The notes under the pieces: model-generated
What the model was told of the DNA's origin: nothing
Seen by the model: only the letters and a program-made list of their open reading frames with translations
Databases searched by the model: none
Shown: one piece after another, positions 6,530-14,052 of the stretch
Numbering within the stretch: the first letter of the stretch is position 1
Layout: each line of letters opens with the position of its first letter
Made by a program: the position numbers and the translations under genes
Origin: CAYGVX01 sp964544285
Lineage (GTDB): Archaea > Thermoproteota > Bathyarchaeia > Bathyarchaeales > SOJC01
Assembly (NCBI GenBank): GCA_964544285.1
Contig: CAZJAQ010000032.1
Location: 1 to 15,137, forward strand
Length of the DNA: 15,137 nt
Direction of reading: 5' to 3'

Positions 6530-6560
6530 CCTATTAGGACGGTCTAGACAAGGCGCAGAG
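6530..6560 (+). repeat. Inverted repeat, left copy, bracketing the hyp block
   Basis: This 31-bp element begins CCTATTAGGACGGTCTAGAC and matches the reverse complement of 11921-11951 at 29 of 31 positions; the first 20 are identical. Eight further bases match at about six positions. It contains two small palindromes, CCTA-T-TAGG and GTCTAGAC. It starts 21 nt beyond the hypD stop and about 100 nt upstream of the DUF5752-like start. It may be a recombination or mobile-element remnant, or a shared regulatory site. Confidence 0.8.
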
Positions 6561-6581
6561 CACACAAAACCTCAAAAAACC

Positions 6582-7664
6582 CTACTGTTTCACACCGTGC
6601 TTCGCCCATATGCGACAAGTTCCCTCGACAGAAACCATGCAAGCACCCTTCGGCGACTCGGGCGTACAAGCACCCGAAAACAGCGGGCACTCGCTGGGCT
6701 TGATCTTCCCAATCATCACCAAGTGGCATTGACACCCAGGCAAAAGGTCCCTACCCTTCTCCACTCTCACGCCATGTCTCTCACGAGCATCCCACCTCGC
6801 ATACTCGTCCTTCAAAGCAAGCGCCGAAGAAGGCAAGCGCCCTAAACCCCGCCAGCCACCCTCCACAACGTCAAAGACACGACCGACGAGCTCCAACGCC
6901 TTCACGTTGCCCTCCAACCTCACAGCCCTCCCATACTCGTTCTCCAACTTCGCCACACCCTCCCGCAACTGCCGCAACAACATGTCAACGGCGAACAGAA
7001 CGTCCAAAGGCTCGAAGCCCGCCACCACGACAGGCATACGATACGCACTCGGAAACACCTCGTAGGGCTCCAAGCCGATAATCGTTGAAACGTGGCCTGG
7101 CGCAATAAACCCGTCTATCTGCAGGTCTCCAACTCCCAACAACAACTCCATAGCAGGCGGAATCAAACGATGCGAAACGAGAAAACTAAGGTTCTCAGGT
7201 GGACCCTTCAACACCTCATTCGCCGTCGAAGGCGCAGTCGTCTCGAAACCAATCGCGAAGAAAACAAACTCTTTGTTAGGCTCTTCCTTAGCCATCTTCA
7301 CAGCGTCGCCGACGCCGTAAACAACGCGCACGTCACCACCCTTAGCCCGAGCCTCAGCCAAGGACAACTGCGAACCCGACACTCGCAGAACGTCCCCAAA
7401 AGTCGCCACCGTAACCCTTTTCAACGCCAACTCAACCGCCTCATCAATCTCAGCCGCAGGCAAGACACAAACAGGGCACCCGGGACCCGCAATAACCTCC
7501 ACATTCTTCGGAAGGAGACTCCGCAACCCAAAATGAGTCACAGTCCACTCATGAGTCCCGCAAACATGGCAAAACTTAACCAAATGATCGGGCGCAAGCT
7601 CCTGAATATGCTTCGCAACATGCTTCGCCAACTCCGGGTCACGAAAACCTACCACTTCCTCCAA
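6582..7664 (-). CDS. hypD: [NiFe] hydrogenase maturation factor HypD
   Basis: HypD is the 4Fe-4S scaffold that, together with HypC, assembles the Fe(CN)2CO unit in the cytoplasm. The 360-residue length is standard. Diagnostic motifs are FCHVCGTHE (31-39), GPGCPVC (60-66), GFETTAPS (about 148-155) and APGHVSTIIG. A C-terminal cysteine-rich segment, CQCHLVMIGKIKPSECPLF followed by GACTPESPKGACMVS, carries the iron-sulfur cluster ligands. I use the TTG at 7664: it is 12 nt after the hypA stop, and GGGTGGTG fills the gap as ribosome-binding site, though the spacing is short; alternative starts nearby would change only the first few residues. It is the last gene of a hypC-hypB-hypA-hypD operon. 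The inverted repeat at 6530 lies immediately beyond its stop. Confidence 0.97.
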   Translation of the reverse strand: MEEVVGFRDPELAKHVAKHIQELAPDHLVKFCHVCGTHEWTVTHFGLRSLLPKNVEVIAGPGCPVCVLPAAEIDEAVELALKRVTVATFGDVLRVSGSQLSLAEARAKGGDVRVVYGVGDAVKMAKEEPNKEFVFFAIGFETTAPSTANEVLKGPPENLSFLVSHRLIPPAMELLLGVGDLQIDGFIAPGHVSTIIGLEPYEVFPSAYRMPVVVAGFEPLDVLFAVDMLLRQLREGVAKLENEYGRAVRLEGNVKALELVGRVFDVVEGGWRGLGRLPSSALALKDEYARWDARERHGVRVEKGRDLLPGCQCHLVMIGKIKPSECPLFSGACTPESPKGACMVSVEGTCRIWAKHGVKQ

Positions 7665-7676
7665 ACAACACCACCC

Positions 7677-8048
7677 CTAAACCAGCATTCTTACACTCTT
7701 GATCACGCAGTCTTTCCCGCTGACGATTTCTACAACGCCGTCACACTTCGGACACTGCAAGGTAGGCATCGGCACGTGAAAAGTAGAATCGTCGGCATAC
7801 TTGAAGCTGCCCTCGTAGCCGCATTCCGCACAACGCACGGTGCCCTCGCTTTCCTCAATCACGAGCTTTGAACCCTCCAAAACAGTGCCCTTCGTCAACA
7901 TTTCATACCAAAACATGACCTGCTCGGGGTTCAGAAAAGTCAGCGAACCTATCACGAGGTCAACTTCGACTACCTTCTTTGCCCCTCGTTGATTAGCCTC
8001 CCTCAACACAGATTCGACGATCTGCGTCGTTATCGAGCCCTCATGCAC
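7677..8048 (-). CDS. hypA: Hydrogenase nickel-insertion protein HypA
   Basis: HypA delivers nickel to the hydrogenase large subunit together with HypB. From GTG 8048 the protein is 123 residues and begins MHEGSI. The N-terminal Met-His-Glu is the known nickel site of the family, so this start is preferred over ATG 8066, which would add six residues (MELARG) and bury the His. A zinc-finger pair follows: CAEC (73-76) and CPKC (99-102), with the usual YADDSTFHVP-type spacer between them. GGAG lies at 8064-8061. The start overlaps the hypB stop by 8 nt, implying translational coupling. hypD follows 12 nt downstream. Confidence 0.95.
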   Translation of the reverse strand: MHEGSITTQIVESVLREANQRGAKKVVEVDLVIGSLTFLNPEQVMFWYEMLTKGTVLEGSKLVIEESEGTVRCAECGYEGSFKYADDSTFHVPMPTLQCPKCDGVVEIVSGKDCVIKSVRMLV

Positions 8049-8748
8049 CCCTCTCGCAAGCTCCATTAAAGCCTAAAGCCTCAACCACAGCCGCAACGCC
8101 TTCACCGGTGCGGCAGTTGGCGAAAACCACTTTTGCTTTCGGGTTGATCCTCTCAACGTCAGCCTTCACCCTGTCCAAGTCTACGTCCATAGCCTCTGCC
8201 AAGTCCACTTTGTTCACAACGACAACCGCAGCGTCCATAAAAATGAAGGGATGCTTAATCACCATGTAAGGACCCTCTGTAACGCTCACGACCACCACTC
8301 GTTTCTGTGACCCCAAAGGAAACTCCGCCGGACAGATGAGGTTCCCCACGTTTTCGATGAAAAGCACGTCTATCGCGTCAAGGTCAAGTCTCAGTAACGC
8401 TTTTTTCACCAAGTTAGCATCCAAGTGACATTCTTTGCCGGTGTTTATGGCTACGGCTTCGACGCCGTGGCGTTTGATAATCTCGGCATCGATCGTGGTT
8501 GTTAAGTCTCCTTTGAAAACGGCTATTCGATAATATTGCTTGAGCTGTTTTACGAGCTTTTCTATCAGCGACGTTTTGCCTGAACCGATAGACCCCATCA
8601 CGTCAATCGATGTGATGCCATGCTTCCTCAGCAGTTCTTTGTTCTCGTCTGCTAGCTTCTGGTTTGCCTTCAGAATGCTCTCTTCCAGTTCTACGTCAAA
8701 GACTTCGCCTTCACCAGCTTTCACAACATCTTTAACAATCTTAGACAA
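8041..8748 (-). CDS. hypB: Hydrogenase nickel-incorporation GTPase HypB
   Basis: HypB is a SIMIBI-class GTPase that dimerises on GTP and passes nickel to HypA. The 235 residues contain the P-loop GSIGSGKTS (52-60), metal-site residues Cys107-His108 in GKECHLDA, Cys139 in ENVGNLICPAEF, and the guanine-specificity motif NKVD (179-182). There is no histidine-rich nickel-storage stretch at the N-terminus, so this is the plain form of the protein. The start is TTG 8748, with AAGGAG 8 nt ahead, 18 nt after the hypC stop. Its stop overlaps the hypA start. Confidence 0.97.
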   Translation of the reverse strand: MSKIVKDVVKAGEGEVFDVELEESILKANQKLADENKELLRKHGITSIDVMGSIGSGKTSLIEKLVKQLKQYYRIAVFKGDLTTTIDAEIIKRHGVEAVAINTGKECHLDANLVKKALLRLDLDAIDVLFIENVGNLICPAEFPLGSQKRVVVVSVTEGPYMVIKHPFIFMDAAVVVVNKVDLAEAMDVDLDRVKADVERINPKAKVVFANCRTGEGVAAVVEALGFNGACERGA

Positions 8749-8766
8749 GAATAAAACTCCTTATGC

Positions 8767-8997
8767 TTATGCGTTTGGTTCTTCCATTTTCAGGAGCTCA
8801 TTCCACAACCTCAGAGTCTCCTCCGCTTCCTTTCTGTCGACTACTTGGATAGCGTAGCCTGCATGAACCAGAACATACTCGCCAACTTTGGCTTCTACCA
8901 ACGCAACGTTCACCTCTCTGAGGACGCCTCCTCCAAAGTCCACACTGGCAACGTCACCGTGAATCTCTACAATCCTTGCTGGAATGGCTAAGCACAT
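8767..8997 (-). CDS. hypC: Hydrogenase assembly chaperone HypC
   Basis: This 76-residue protein begins MCLAIPARIVEI. Cys2 is the essential residue that holds the iron centre with HypD and later contacts the large subunit. The rest is the family's small beta-barrel (VDFGG, GEYVLVHAGYAIQ) with a C-terminal helix. The ATG at 8997 is fixed by the MC start. No good Shine-Dalgarno is present, and a TATA-like box only about 32 nt upstream suggests a very short leader. It is the first gene of hypC-hypB-hypA-hypD. Confidence 0.96.
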   Translation of the reverse strand: MCLAIPARIVEIHGDVASVDFGGGVLREVNVALVEAKVGEYVLVHAGYAIQVVDRKEAEETLRLWNELLKMEEPNA

Positions 8998-9028
8998 GGT
9001 TTGTCATCTATCGAAAACTTGTAGCCCT

Positions 9029-9036
9029 CATAAATC
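9029..9036 (-). promoter_or_regulatory. Possible TATA box before hypC
   Basis: GATTTATG on the minus strand lies 32-39 nt before the hypC ATG, which would give a nearly leaderless mRNA and explain the missing Shine-Dalgarno. The remaining intergenic bases (8998-9139) show no gene. Confidence 0.35.
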
Positions 9037-9119
9037 AGTTTCGATTTAGAGAGGCAGGAAAAGGTTGTTCCTTAAACTCGGAGATTGAAATAAGCTATCA
9101 GCGCAGAATTCTTGCCGTT

Positions 9120-9130
9120 AAAAAGAAAAA
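9120..9130 (-). terminator. T-rich terminator after the small membrane-protein gene
   Basis: TTTTTCTTTTT on the minus strand starts 10 nt after the TAA at 9140. Such tracts end archaeal transcripts. It would separate the membrane-protein unit from hypC. Confidence 0.45.
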
Positions 9131-9139
9131 CGCGCTGTT

Positions 9140-9475
9140 TTAATCCTCGATTTCTTTGGGTTTCTTGTCGTTATTCAGCAATAGCTTATACTCGTTCACA
9201 ACTTCCTTCAAATCCGCTTCAGTTTTCTTGGTTTCCTCTTTGCCAAGTCCATACTGTAACTTAATACGCTTGTCCTCTTGTACCAGCGCATAGACTACCA
9301 AGATCGAAGGAACGACTATAAGCGCCAAAGGATGAATGTAGAACATTATCGCAAGCTGAGCCCACATGTACAACGCAAAAATTACAGGAACCCAAAACCA
9401 AACGGTGGTCATACACGTCTTAACTATCGTCCAGATGTCCCAGATGGATTCTTTGAGCCTCGCCACGCGTTCCAT
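9140..9475 (-). CDS. Small two-helix membrane protein between hypF and hypC, unknown function
   Basis: This 111-residue protein has an amphipathic start (ARLKESIWDIWTIVK), two closely spaced hydrophobic helices at about 25-46 and 48-66, and a charged, helix-prone tail (67-111) rich in Lys and Glu that is probably cytoplasmic. I do not recognise a family. Both neighbours are hydrogenase maturation genes on the same strand, but a TATA-like box overlaps the end of hypF and a T tract follows the stop. It may therefore be its own transcription unit rather than a dedicated maturation factor. The ATG at 9475 has only a weak ribosome-binding site. There are no metal-binding Cys clusters (only Cys21). 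Confidence 0.75.
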   Translation of the reverse strand: MERVARLKESIWDIWTIVKTCMTTVWFWVPVIFALYMWAQLAIMFYIHPLALIVVPSILVVYALVQEDKRIKLQYGLGKEETKKTEADLKEVVNEYKLLLNNDKKPKEIED

Positions 9476-9530
9476 CGACCATCAGCTCATCTTACATGAG
9501 ATTTTGAGATACTTAACCTTTGAGGCTCAC

Positions 9531-9540
9531 ATATTAATTT
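9531..9540 (-). promoter_or_regulatory. Possible TATA box for the small membrane-protein gene
   Basis: AAATTAATAT on the minus strand begins just after the hypF stop, 56-65 nt before the ATG at 9475. Confidence 0.35.
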
Positions 9541-9542
9541 TA

Positions 9543-11816
9543 CTAATCAGCAGAAAAAGCAGCCGCCAGAGCTTGTCCGAAGGAAACACCCCCATCACCA
9601 GTGGGAAGCATTTCATGAACATAGAATTCAACACCGTTCTTTTCCACCTCTCTTCTAATGGTCGACGTGATGTGGGTGTTGTAGGCTACACCGCCGGAGA
9701 ACCCCACGGTTTCTATGCCCGTTTTCTGTGCTTCCTCGAGGGCGATTTGGGCCAACCCTCTTGCCAAGTAGGATTGAGTAGAGTATGCCAAGTCTGCGGG
9801 AGGGAGTTTGTTTTTTTCTTCAAAAATGGCTCGTACGATGTTGGTTGTGTTCAGAATTCCATCTGTGAATTCTGGCTCCAGCTTCAAGGCGTCGTGGCCT
9901 CGTATTGCTGCTGACTCGAGCTTCATCGCGGGTTCTCCTTGATACGTCCTCTCATAGCAAATGCCCAGAATCGCCGCGGCAGCGTCTAAGATTCGCCCAA
10001 AGCTAGTGGTCGTTAAAGAAGAGTGTGTGGCGTCCATCTGGTTGATTATTGTTTGCGCTTCCTCTATTCCGTGGGGAAAGTGCTTGCTGTTTGCGAGAAG
10101 CCAATCTTCAATGTTTACTATCTTACTGAGTATTCCTGCTACCATTCGAAGGGGATAGCGTGTTGCCAAGTCGCCGCCTATCATGGGTTGCTCCTGAAGG
10201 TGGCCGACTCTCTCAAAACGGTCTTTGTTGCAATGTAGAATCTCGCCTCCCCAAGGTTTTCCATCTGTCCCGTATCCATAGCCATCGCAGACTATTCCAA
10301 CGATTTCGTCTAGTCCATGTTCGCCCATCAAGGAAAGCACGTGAGCATGATGATGTTGAACGGGTATAACTGGGCAGCCTGCTCCGTCTGCTACATCTTC
10401 AGCTAGTTTTGTCGTTGCGAATTTCGGATGCAAATCGCATGCAACCGCGTCGATTTTGGCGTTTGTTAGCATCGTTAAGTGGTGAATTGTTTTCCTTAGG
10501 AACTCGAGAGTTTCGAGGTTTTCCACGTCGCCTATGTGTTGGGAGATGAAGGCTTTGTCTTGCCGTAGAATGCATGAGGTTACGTTTTCCTCTGCGCCCA
10601 CGCCTAGCACGCACTTGTTGAATGAATGTCTAAGGTTGATGGGTGCGGGAGCATATCCTCGCGACCTCCGGATGAAACTAGACTTTTTGCCGTGGAGTCG
10701 GACGACGGAGTCGTCGCATCTTTGTGAGATTTCTCGATTGTGAAAGAGGAAGTAGTCGACCGTGGAGCCCAACGTTTTCATGGCTTCGGCGTTGTCGTTG
10801 ACTATTGGCTGGTTTGGGGGGTTTGCGCTGGTCATCACGAATGCTGGTTCCTCTGTGTGGTCGAACAGTATCACGTGCAACGCTGTGTATGGTAGCATCA
10901 CGCCGACGTTGTGCAAGCTTGGAGCGATTAATTCTGAGAGATAGTATTCGTCTGTTTTGTCGAGGAGTACTATGGGTCGGGTGTAGGATGTCAGTGTCCT
11001 TGCTTCGTCGGGGGTGACTTTTGCGAAGGTGCGGATGGTTTTTAGGTTTTTTGCCATGATGGCGAAGGGTTTTTGGGCTCTGTGCTTGACTCCTCTGAGT
11101 CTGAGGATGGGTTCGTCTTTGGTCGTGGCTGCTGCTACGTGGAAGCCTCCGTAGCCTTTGATTGCGAGGATGCAGCCTTCGCCGAGTAGGCGGCTTGCTT
11201 CGCGTATCGGGTCTCTGCTTTGTATCGGTTTGCCCTTGCTGGTCGTCAAGTATGCTTTAGGTCCGCATTTTGGACAAGCTATCGTTTGGGCGTGGAATCT
11301 TCTGTTGGCTGGGTCTGTGTATTCTTTCTTGCAGAGTTGGCACATTTCGAAGTCTTGCATCGTGGTGTTTTGTCTGTCGTAGGGCAGTTGATGGATTGTG
11401 GTGTAGCGGGGACCGCAGTCGGTGCAGGTAATGAAGAAGTAGTCATGTCTGGGGTTTTTTGGGTCGTGGAGTTCTCTTAGGCATTGGTTGCATGTGGCGA
11501 CGTCGGGTGGGATTACTGAGCCCACAAGTTCTTTTGCTTGTGTGCTAGGGAGTATGGTGAATTGGTCGTAGTTCTCTGTTTTTTCGCTGTAGCGTACGAG
11601 GGTCTGGTAGATTTGGGCTAACGGTGGCTTTTTCTCTTCTAGGTCTTTTAGGAATTTTTTTATGTCGTCTTCGTTGCCTTCGACGATTATTTCTACTCCT
11701 GCGTCGCCGCGGTTTCTTACGTAGCCTTTGAGGTTGTTCTGGGTGGCTATGTGGTAAATGAAGGGGCGGAAGCCTACGCCTTGGACGATGCCGGTTGTTT
11801 TGATTTCTGCGTGCAT
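9543..11816 (-). CDS. hypF: Carbamoyltransferase HypF (hydrogenase cyanide-ligand precursor synthesis)
   Basis: HypF uses carbamoyl phosphate and ATP to carbamoylate the C-terminal Cys of HypE, the source of the CN ligands of [NiFe] hydrogenase. The 757 residues have the full domain set: acylphosphatase domain (1-90; GIVQGVGFRPF, GYVRNRGDAGVEIIVEG), two zinc fingers (Cys109/112 with Cys131/134; Cys159/162 with Cys181/184), a YrdC-like domain (about 200-385; KGYGGFH, KPFAIM, TSANPPNQP) and a Kae1-like carbamoyltransferase domain with HHHAH, CDGYGYGTDGKPWGGE, GFSGGVAYN and PTGDGGVSFGQA. Length and motifs are normal. The ATG at 11816 has only a weak GGA upstream and a poor TATA candidate near 11861-11870. 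HypE, its partner, is not in the window. Confidence 0.97.
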   Translation of the reverse strand: MHAEIKTTGIVQGVGFRPFIYHIATQNNLKGYVRNRGDAGVEIIVEGNEDDIKKFLKDLEEKKPPLAQIYQTLVRYSEKTENYDQFTILPSTQAKELVGSVIPPDVATCNQCLRELHDPKNPRHDYFFITCTDCGPRYTTIHQLPYDRQNTTMQDFEMCQLCKKEYTDPANRRFHAQTIACPKCGPKAYLTTSKGKPIQSRDPIREASRLLGEGCILAIKGYGGFHVAAATTKDEPILRLRGVKHRAQKPFAIMAKNLKTIRTFAKVTPDEARTLTSYTRPIVLLDKTDEYYLSELIAPSLHNVGVMLPYTALHVILFDHTEEPAFVMTSANPPNQPIVNDNAEAMKTLGSTVDYFLFHNREISQRCDDSVVRLHGKKSSFIRRSRGYAPAPINLRHSFNKCVLGVGAEENVTSCILRQDKAFISQHIGDVENLETLEFLRKTIHHLTMLTNAKIDAVACDLHPKFATTKLAEDVADGAGCPVIPVQHHHAHVLSLMGEHGLDEIVGIVCDGYGYGTDGKPWGGEILHCNKDRFERVGHLQEQPMIGGDLATRYPLRMVAGILSKIVNIEDWLLANSKHFPHGIEEAQTIINQMDATHSSLTTTSFGRILDAAAAILGICYERTYQGEPAMKLESAAIRGHDALKLEPEFTDGILNTTNIVRAIFEEKNKLPPADLAYSTQSYLARGLAQIALEEAQKTGIETVGFSGGVAYNTHITSTIRREVEKNGVEFYVHEMLPTGDGGVSFGQALAAAFSAD

Positions 11817-11920
11817 CTGTTGAGTGGTTCCTTTTTTTGAATTGCGGGTTTGGTGCCTACTAATACTTTACGTTTTTCAGAGGTTGCATTGATGGGTGAT
11901 GGAGGTTTGCAGTTTGCGTT

Positions 11921-11951
11921 CTCTGCGCTTAGTCTAGACCGTCCTAATAGG
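11921..11951 (-). repeat. Inverted repeat, right copy, bracketing the hyp block
   Basis: This is the reverse-complement partner of 6530-6560 (29/31 identical). It lies in the 204-nt gap between the hycI stop (12021) and the hypF start (11816), 105 nt upstream of hypF. The rest of this gap shows no ORF or RNA gene that I can support. Confidence 0.8.
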
Positions 11952-12020
11952 CTCCAACTTTGCTCTTATAGACACCAAACACTCGTGGTTTGAGGTTTCG
12001 AGTGATGAAGGGGACAATTC

Positions 12021-12521
12021 TCATGGAGTTAACACTTCGAGCAACGTCTTTTTCACTTGTTCAGCGGTTCTCCTAACCTCTGTGCTTAGCCTCTCGCCAA
12101 AGTCTGTTCGCTTAGGCTGCACGATTATCAAGGCTATTCTGGCACCTAGCGTTTTTTCCAGATACTCACAAAATATCCTTAAGGGAAGCGCGTGTGTTGA
12201 AACCGCACTCGCCGTCGGACCCAAAGCTTCAGTGGATTCCATAAACCTCACTTGACCTGCCTCTAATCCCAGCAGTCCAGCGTCGATTACTAAGACGTGA
12301 GTGGGGTTAAACTTGATTATTGGTTCGATGTAGCTCTCGGGAACCGTCTCGCTTTCGACGAGCATCACATGCCTTGGGACTTTGCCCTTCAAGCCTCTGA
12401 CGATTTTGACACCGACAAAATCGTCTCTCCGCAACTCGTTGCCAACACCAACCACCACAACCTTCTTGGTGCTCTTCAGCCACTTCCGCAACGCATCCCT
12501 AACATCTTCAACTCTGCCCAC
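12021..12521 (-). CDS. hycI: Hydrogenase maturation endopeptidase (HycI/HybD family, M52)
   Basis: This nickel-dependent endopeptidase removes the C-terminal extension of the hydrogenase large subunit after metal insertion. The 166 residues carry the family signature GVGNELRRDDFVG (25-37) and the three expected nickel-sensing positions: an acidic residue in RRDD (Asp34), Asp80 in VLVIDAG and His110 in STHALPL. The form resembles HycI, which serves energy-type or group 4 hydrogenases, but the target cannot be fixed from this window. The GTG start at 12521 lies 12 nt after the pop5 stop, and GAGG overlaps that stop, so it appears to be the last gene of the ribosomal/RNase P operon rather than the first of the hyp block. 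Confidence 0.93.
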   Translation of the reverse strand: MGRVEDVRDALRKWLKSTKKVVVVGVGNELRRDDFVGVKIVRGLKGKVPRHVMLVESETVPESYIEPIIKFNPTHVLVIDAGLLGLEAGQVRFMESTEALGPTASAVSTHALPLRIFCEYLEKTLGARIALIIVQPKRTDFGERLSTEVRRTAEQVKKTLLEVLTP

Positions 12522-12533
12522 TTGGAGTTCGCC

Positions 12534-12854
12534 TCAGGCTCGGTGTCTGAGCAATCTTCTCTGAAGCCCCTTCAACGTCCCAGAAACCGCGACCACGCGA
12601 ATCACGGCACGCTTCCCGCTGATTTCTGTGATAGCCGCAACGGCAGCCCTAACCATACTCAACGCCCGATGAGAACACCTGACAACCACAACCCCGTCCT
12701 CCCCCTTATCCCACTTCACGAGGGACAAACCCGTCTGACTAGCCCCAAACTCCCCAAAAAGCTGGTACACCGCATCCCAAACAGCGTCCATTAAACCTCT
12801 CTCATCGAACGACTGGTCGCTCTCAGCCCTCAACGCCAAATACCGTCTTCTCAC
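12534..12854 (-). CDS. rnp2: RNase P protein component 2 (Pop5)
   Basis: Pop5 pairs with Rpp30 in archaeal RNase P and activates the catalytic RNA for tRNA 5'-end processing. The 106 residues begin MRRRYLALRAES, typical of the family, and continue with a helical segment (DAVWDAVYQLFGEFGAS), the core strands KWDKGEDGVVVVRC and the RNP-like segment ISGKRAVIRVVAVSGTLKGL. The GTG start overlaps the rpp30 stop by 4 nt (GTGA), indicating translational coupling with its binding partner. Confidence 0.93.
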   Translation of the reverse strand: MRRRYLALRAESDQSFDERGLMDAVWDAVYQLFGEFGASQTGLSLVKWDKGEDGVVVVRCSHRALSMVRAAVAAITEISGKRAVIRVVAVSGTLKGLQRRLLRHRA

Positions 12855-13588
12855 GTAACGCAGTTCTTTCCCCTCCGAACCACACGCACACCTCTTGCCA
12901 CATAACCCGAATCAAGCTTCCCCCTATTACGCTCAACGATAGCCAACGGGGCTCCCGAGACCGCGTTCAGAGCAGCCGCCTCGTCCATTCCAAACAACAC
13001 AGCGAGACTCGCAACATCGTGAGGTCCGCGCAATTGATACGGGTCAACAGCGCCACTGCTGATCACGATGGGAACACCGAGCTTCTTGGCAATCGCCGTC
13101 TCCTTCTGTAAACAGGAAAGAAGCCGCACTCTGGAAAACCCAGCATGCCTAAGAATTAAAGCCAACTCAACCTCCAGGGCTGCAACTCCTTGAGAAGCAA
13201 GCGTCGCTTCGGCACGGTCGAAGAAACGTTCCCGCGGGTCGTTCGCAGGAAAAACAAGCAAGTCGACACGATGGTCTTTCGCCGCTTGCCTAGCAACCGC
13301 CTTTGAAAAGCACCTCACTGCCACCAACTCAAATTTTCGCCGAAACAACCTCAGACTTCTAAGCAATTCATTAGGGGATTTTGGCGTCAAGTCCATTCTC
13401 ATTGCTACGTCAACGTTGTAGTCTTTGCAGGTTTTGCGTAAAAAACTGATTGTTTCCTCCTCCAATCTCGAAGGTAGAGATACCCCCACTACACTGAAGC
13501 CTAGCTCTGACGCCTTGCATACAATTCTCTCAAGCCGTTCTCTGTCATCTAGGTTTGGTTGCAAGTGGAGGTCAGCGAAGCGTTTCAT
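12851..13588 (-). CDS. rnp3: RNase P protein component 3 (Rpp30)
   Basis: This TIM-barrel-like RNase P protein is the partner of Pop5. The 245 residues begin MKRFADLHLQPN, followed by VVGVSLPSR, the VDLLVFP strand, EVELALIL, VPIVISSGAVDP and YQLRGPHDVASLAVLFGM, all characteristic of archaeal Rpp30. I use ATG 13588, which overlaps the upstream stop as ATGA, instead of the in-frame ATG at 13612, which would add eight residues not seen in the family and lie inside the upstream gene. It is tightly coupled on both sides. Confidence 0.95.
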   Translation of the reverse strand: MKRFADLHLQPNLDDRERLERIVCKASELGFSVVGVSLPSRLEEETISFLRKTCKDYNVDVAMRMDLTPKSPNELLRSLRLFRRKFELVAVRCFSKAVARQAAKDHRVDLLVFPANDPRERFFDRAEATLASQGVAALEVELALILRHAGFSRVRLLSCLQKETAIAKKLGVPIVISSGAVDPYQLRGPHDVASLAVLFGMDEAAALNAVSGAPLAIVERNRGKLDSGYVARGVRVVRRGKNCVT

Positions 13589-14025
13589 GGCATTAACCCT
13601 AGTTCTCGACAAATCTCAACGACGCTTCTCTCGTCTTTCTTCTTGAAATGAACCCGTATGTGAACGGGGTCGGATTTACCGAGTTTAAATTCCCCTCCAA
13701 ACAAAGCCTGCTTGTCAAGACGAAGGTACAAGTTGCTCTTCTCGATATAAAGGTCTGATTCCCTCAGCATTGTCTCTTTATCCAGCTCACTGAGAGAAAC
13801 GGAAAGCTTCTCGACAAATGCCCCAGTCAACGCGTCATCTTTAATCCGTGCTTCGAAAAGAATTATGGGATTACCGTGATGACCCTTAACAACATCTTCC
13901 CTAAAAATCACTTCATCGACACGTTCAAGGGGAAACAAGTTGTAAGCAGCCTTCTTCACCTTCTCTGGGTCTTCGGTGGCGTGGGACGAAAAGCGAACAT
14001 CCACGTACGCTACGGGCGACTTCAA
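13585..14025 (-). CDS. PF01877/COG1325 RNA-binding protein (exosome-associated prediction)
   Basis: This is a 146-residue archaeal protein of the COG1325 family, predicted to bind RNA and usually encoded with exosome, RNase P or ribosomal genes; its exact role is unproven. Visible features are the first strand VAYVDVRFSSHATED, VFREDVVKGHHGNPI-like residues (IFREDVVKGHHGNPI), a FVEKLSVSLSELDKE helix, YLRLDKQALFGGEFKLG, DPVHIRVHFKKK and a short C-terminal helix. The TTG start at 14025 has GGAG 10 nt upstream and is 27 nt from eL13. It ends in a 4-nt overlap with rpp30. Confidence 0.88.
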   Translation of the reverse strand: MKSPVAYVDVRFSSHATEDPEKVKKAAYNLFPLERVDEVIFREDVVKGHHGNPIILFEARIKDDALTGAFVEKLSVSLSELDKETMLRESDLYIEKSNLYLRLDKQALFGGEFKLGKSDPVHIRVHFKKKDERSVVEICRELGLMP

Positions 14026-14052
14026 GCCTCACATTCTCCAGCCATACTGCTC

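Noticed and set aside
7092..7871. 259-codon open frame on the plus strand opposite hypD and hypA
   Set aside because: It spans two real genes in antisense and its composition (Arg, Asn, Thr, His) is that of a shadow frame.
9099..9137. CAGCGC/GCGCTG inverted pair before hypC
   Set aside because: It is a 6-bp stem with a 27-nt loop and is too weak to call; the T-rich tract alone explains termination.
12297..12794. 165-codon plus-strand frame opposite hycI and pop5
   Set aside because: It is antisense to two recognised genes, with no promoter, no ribosome-binding site and no domain.
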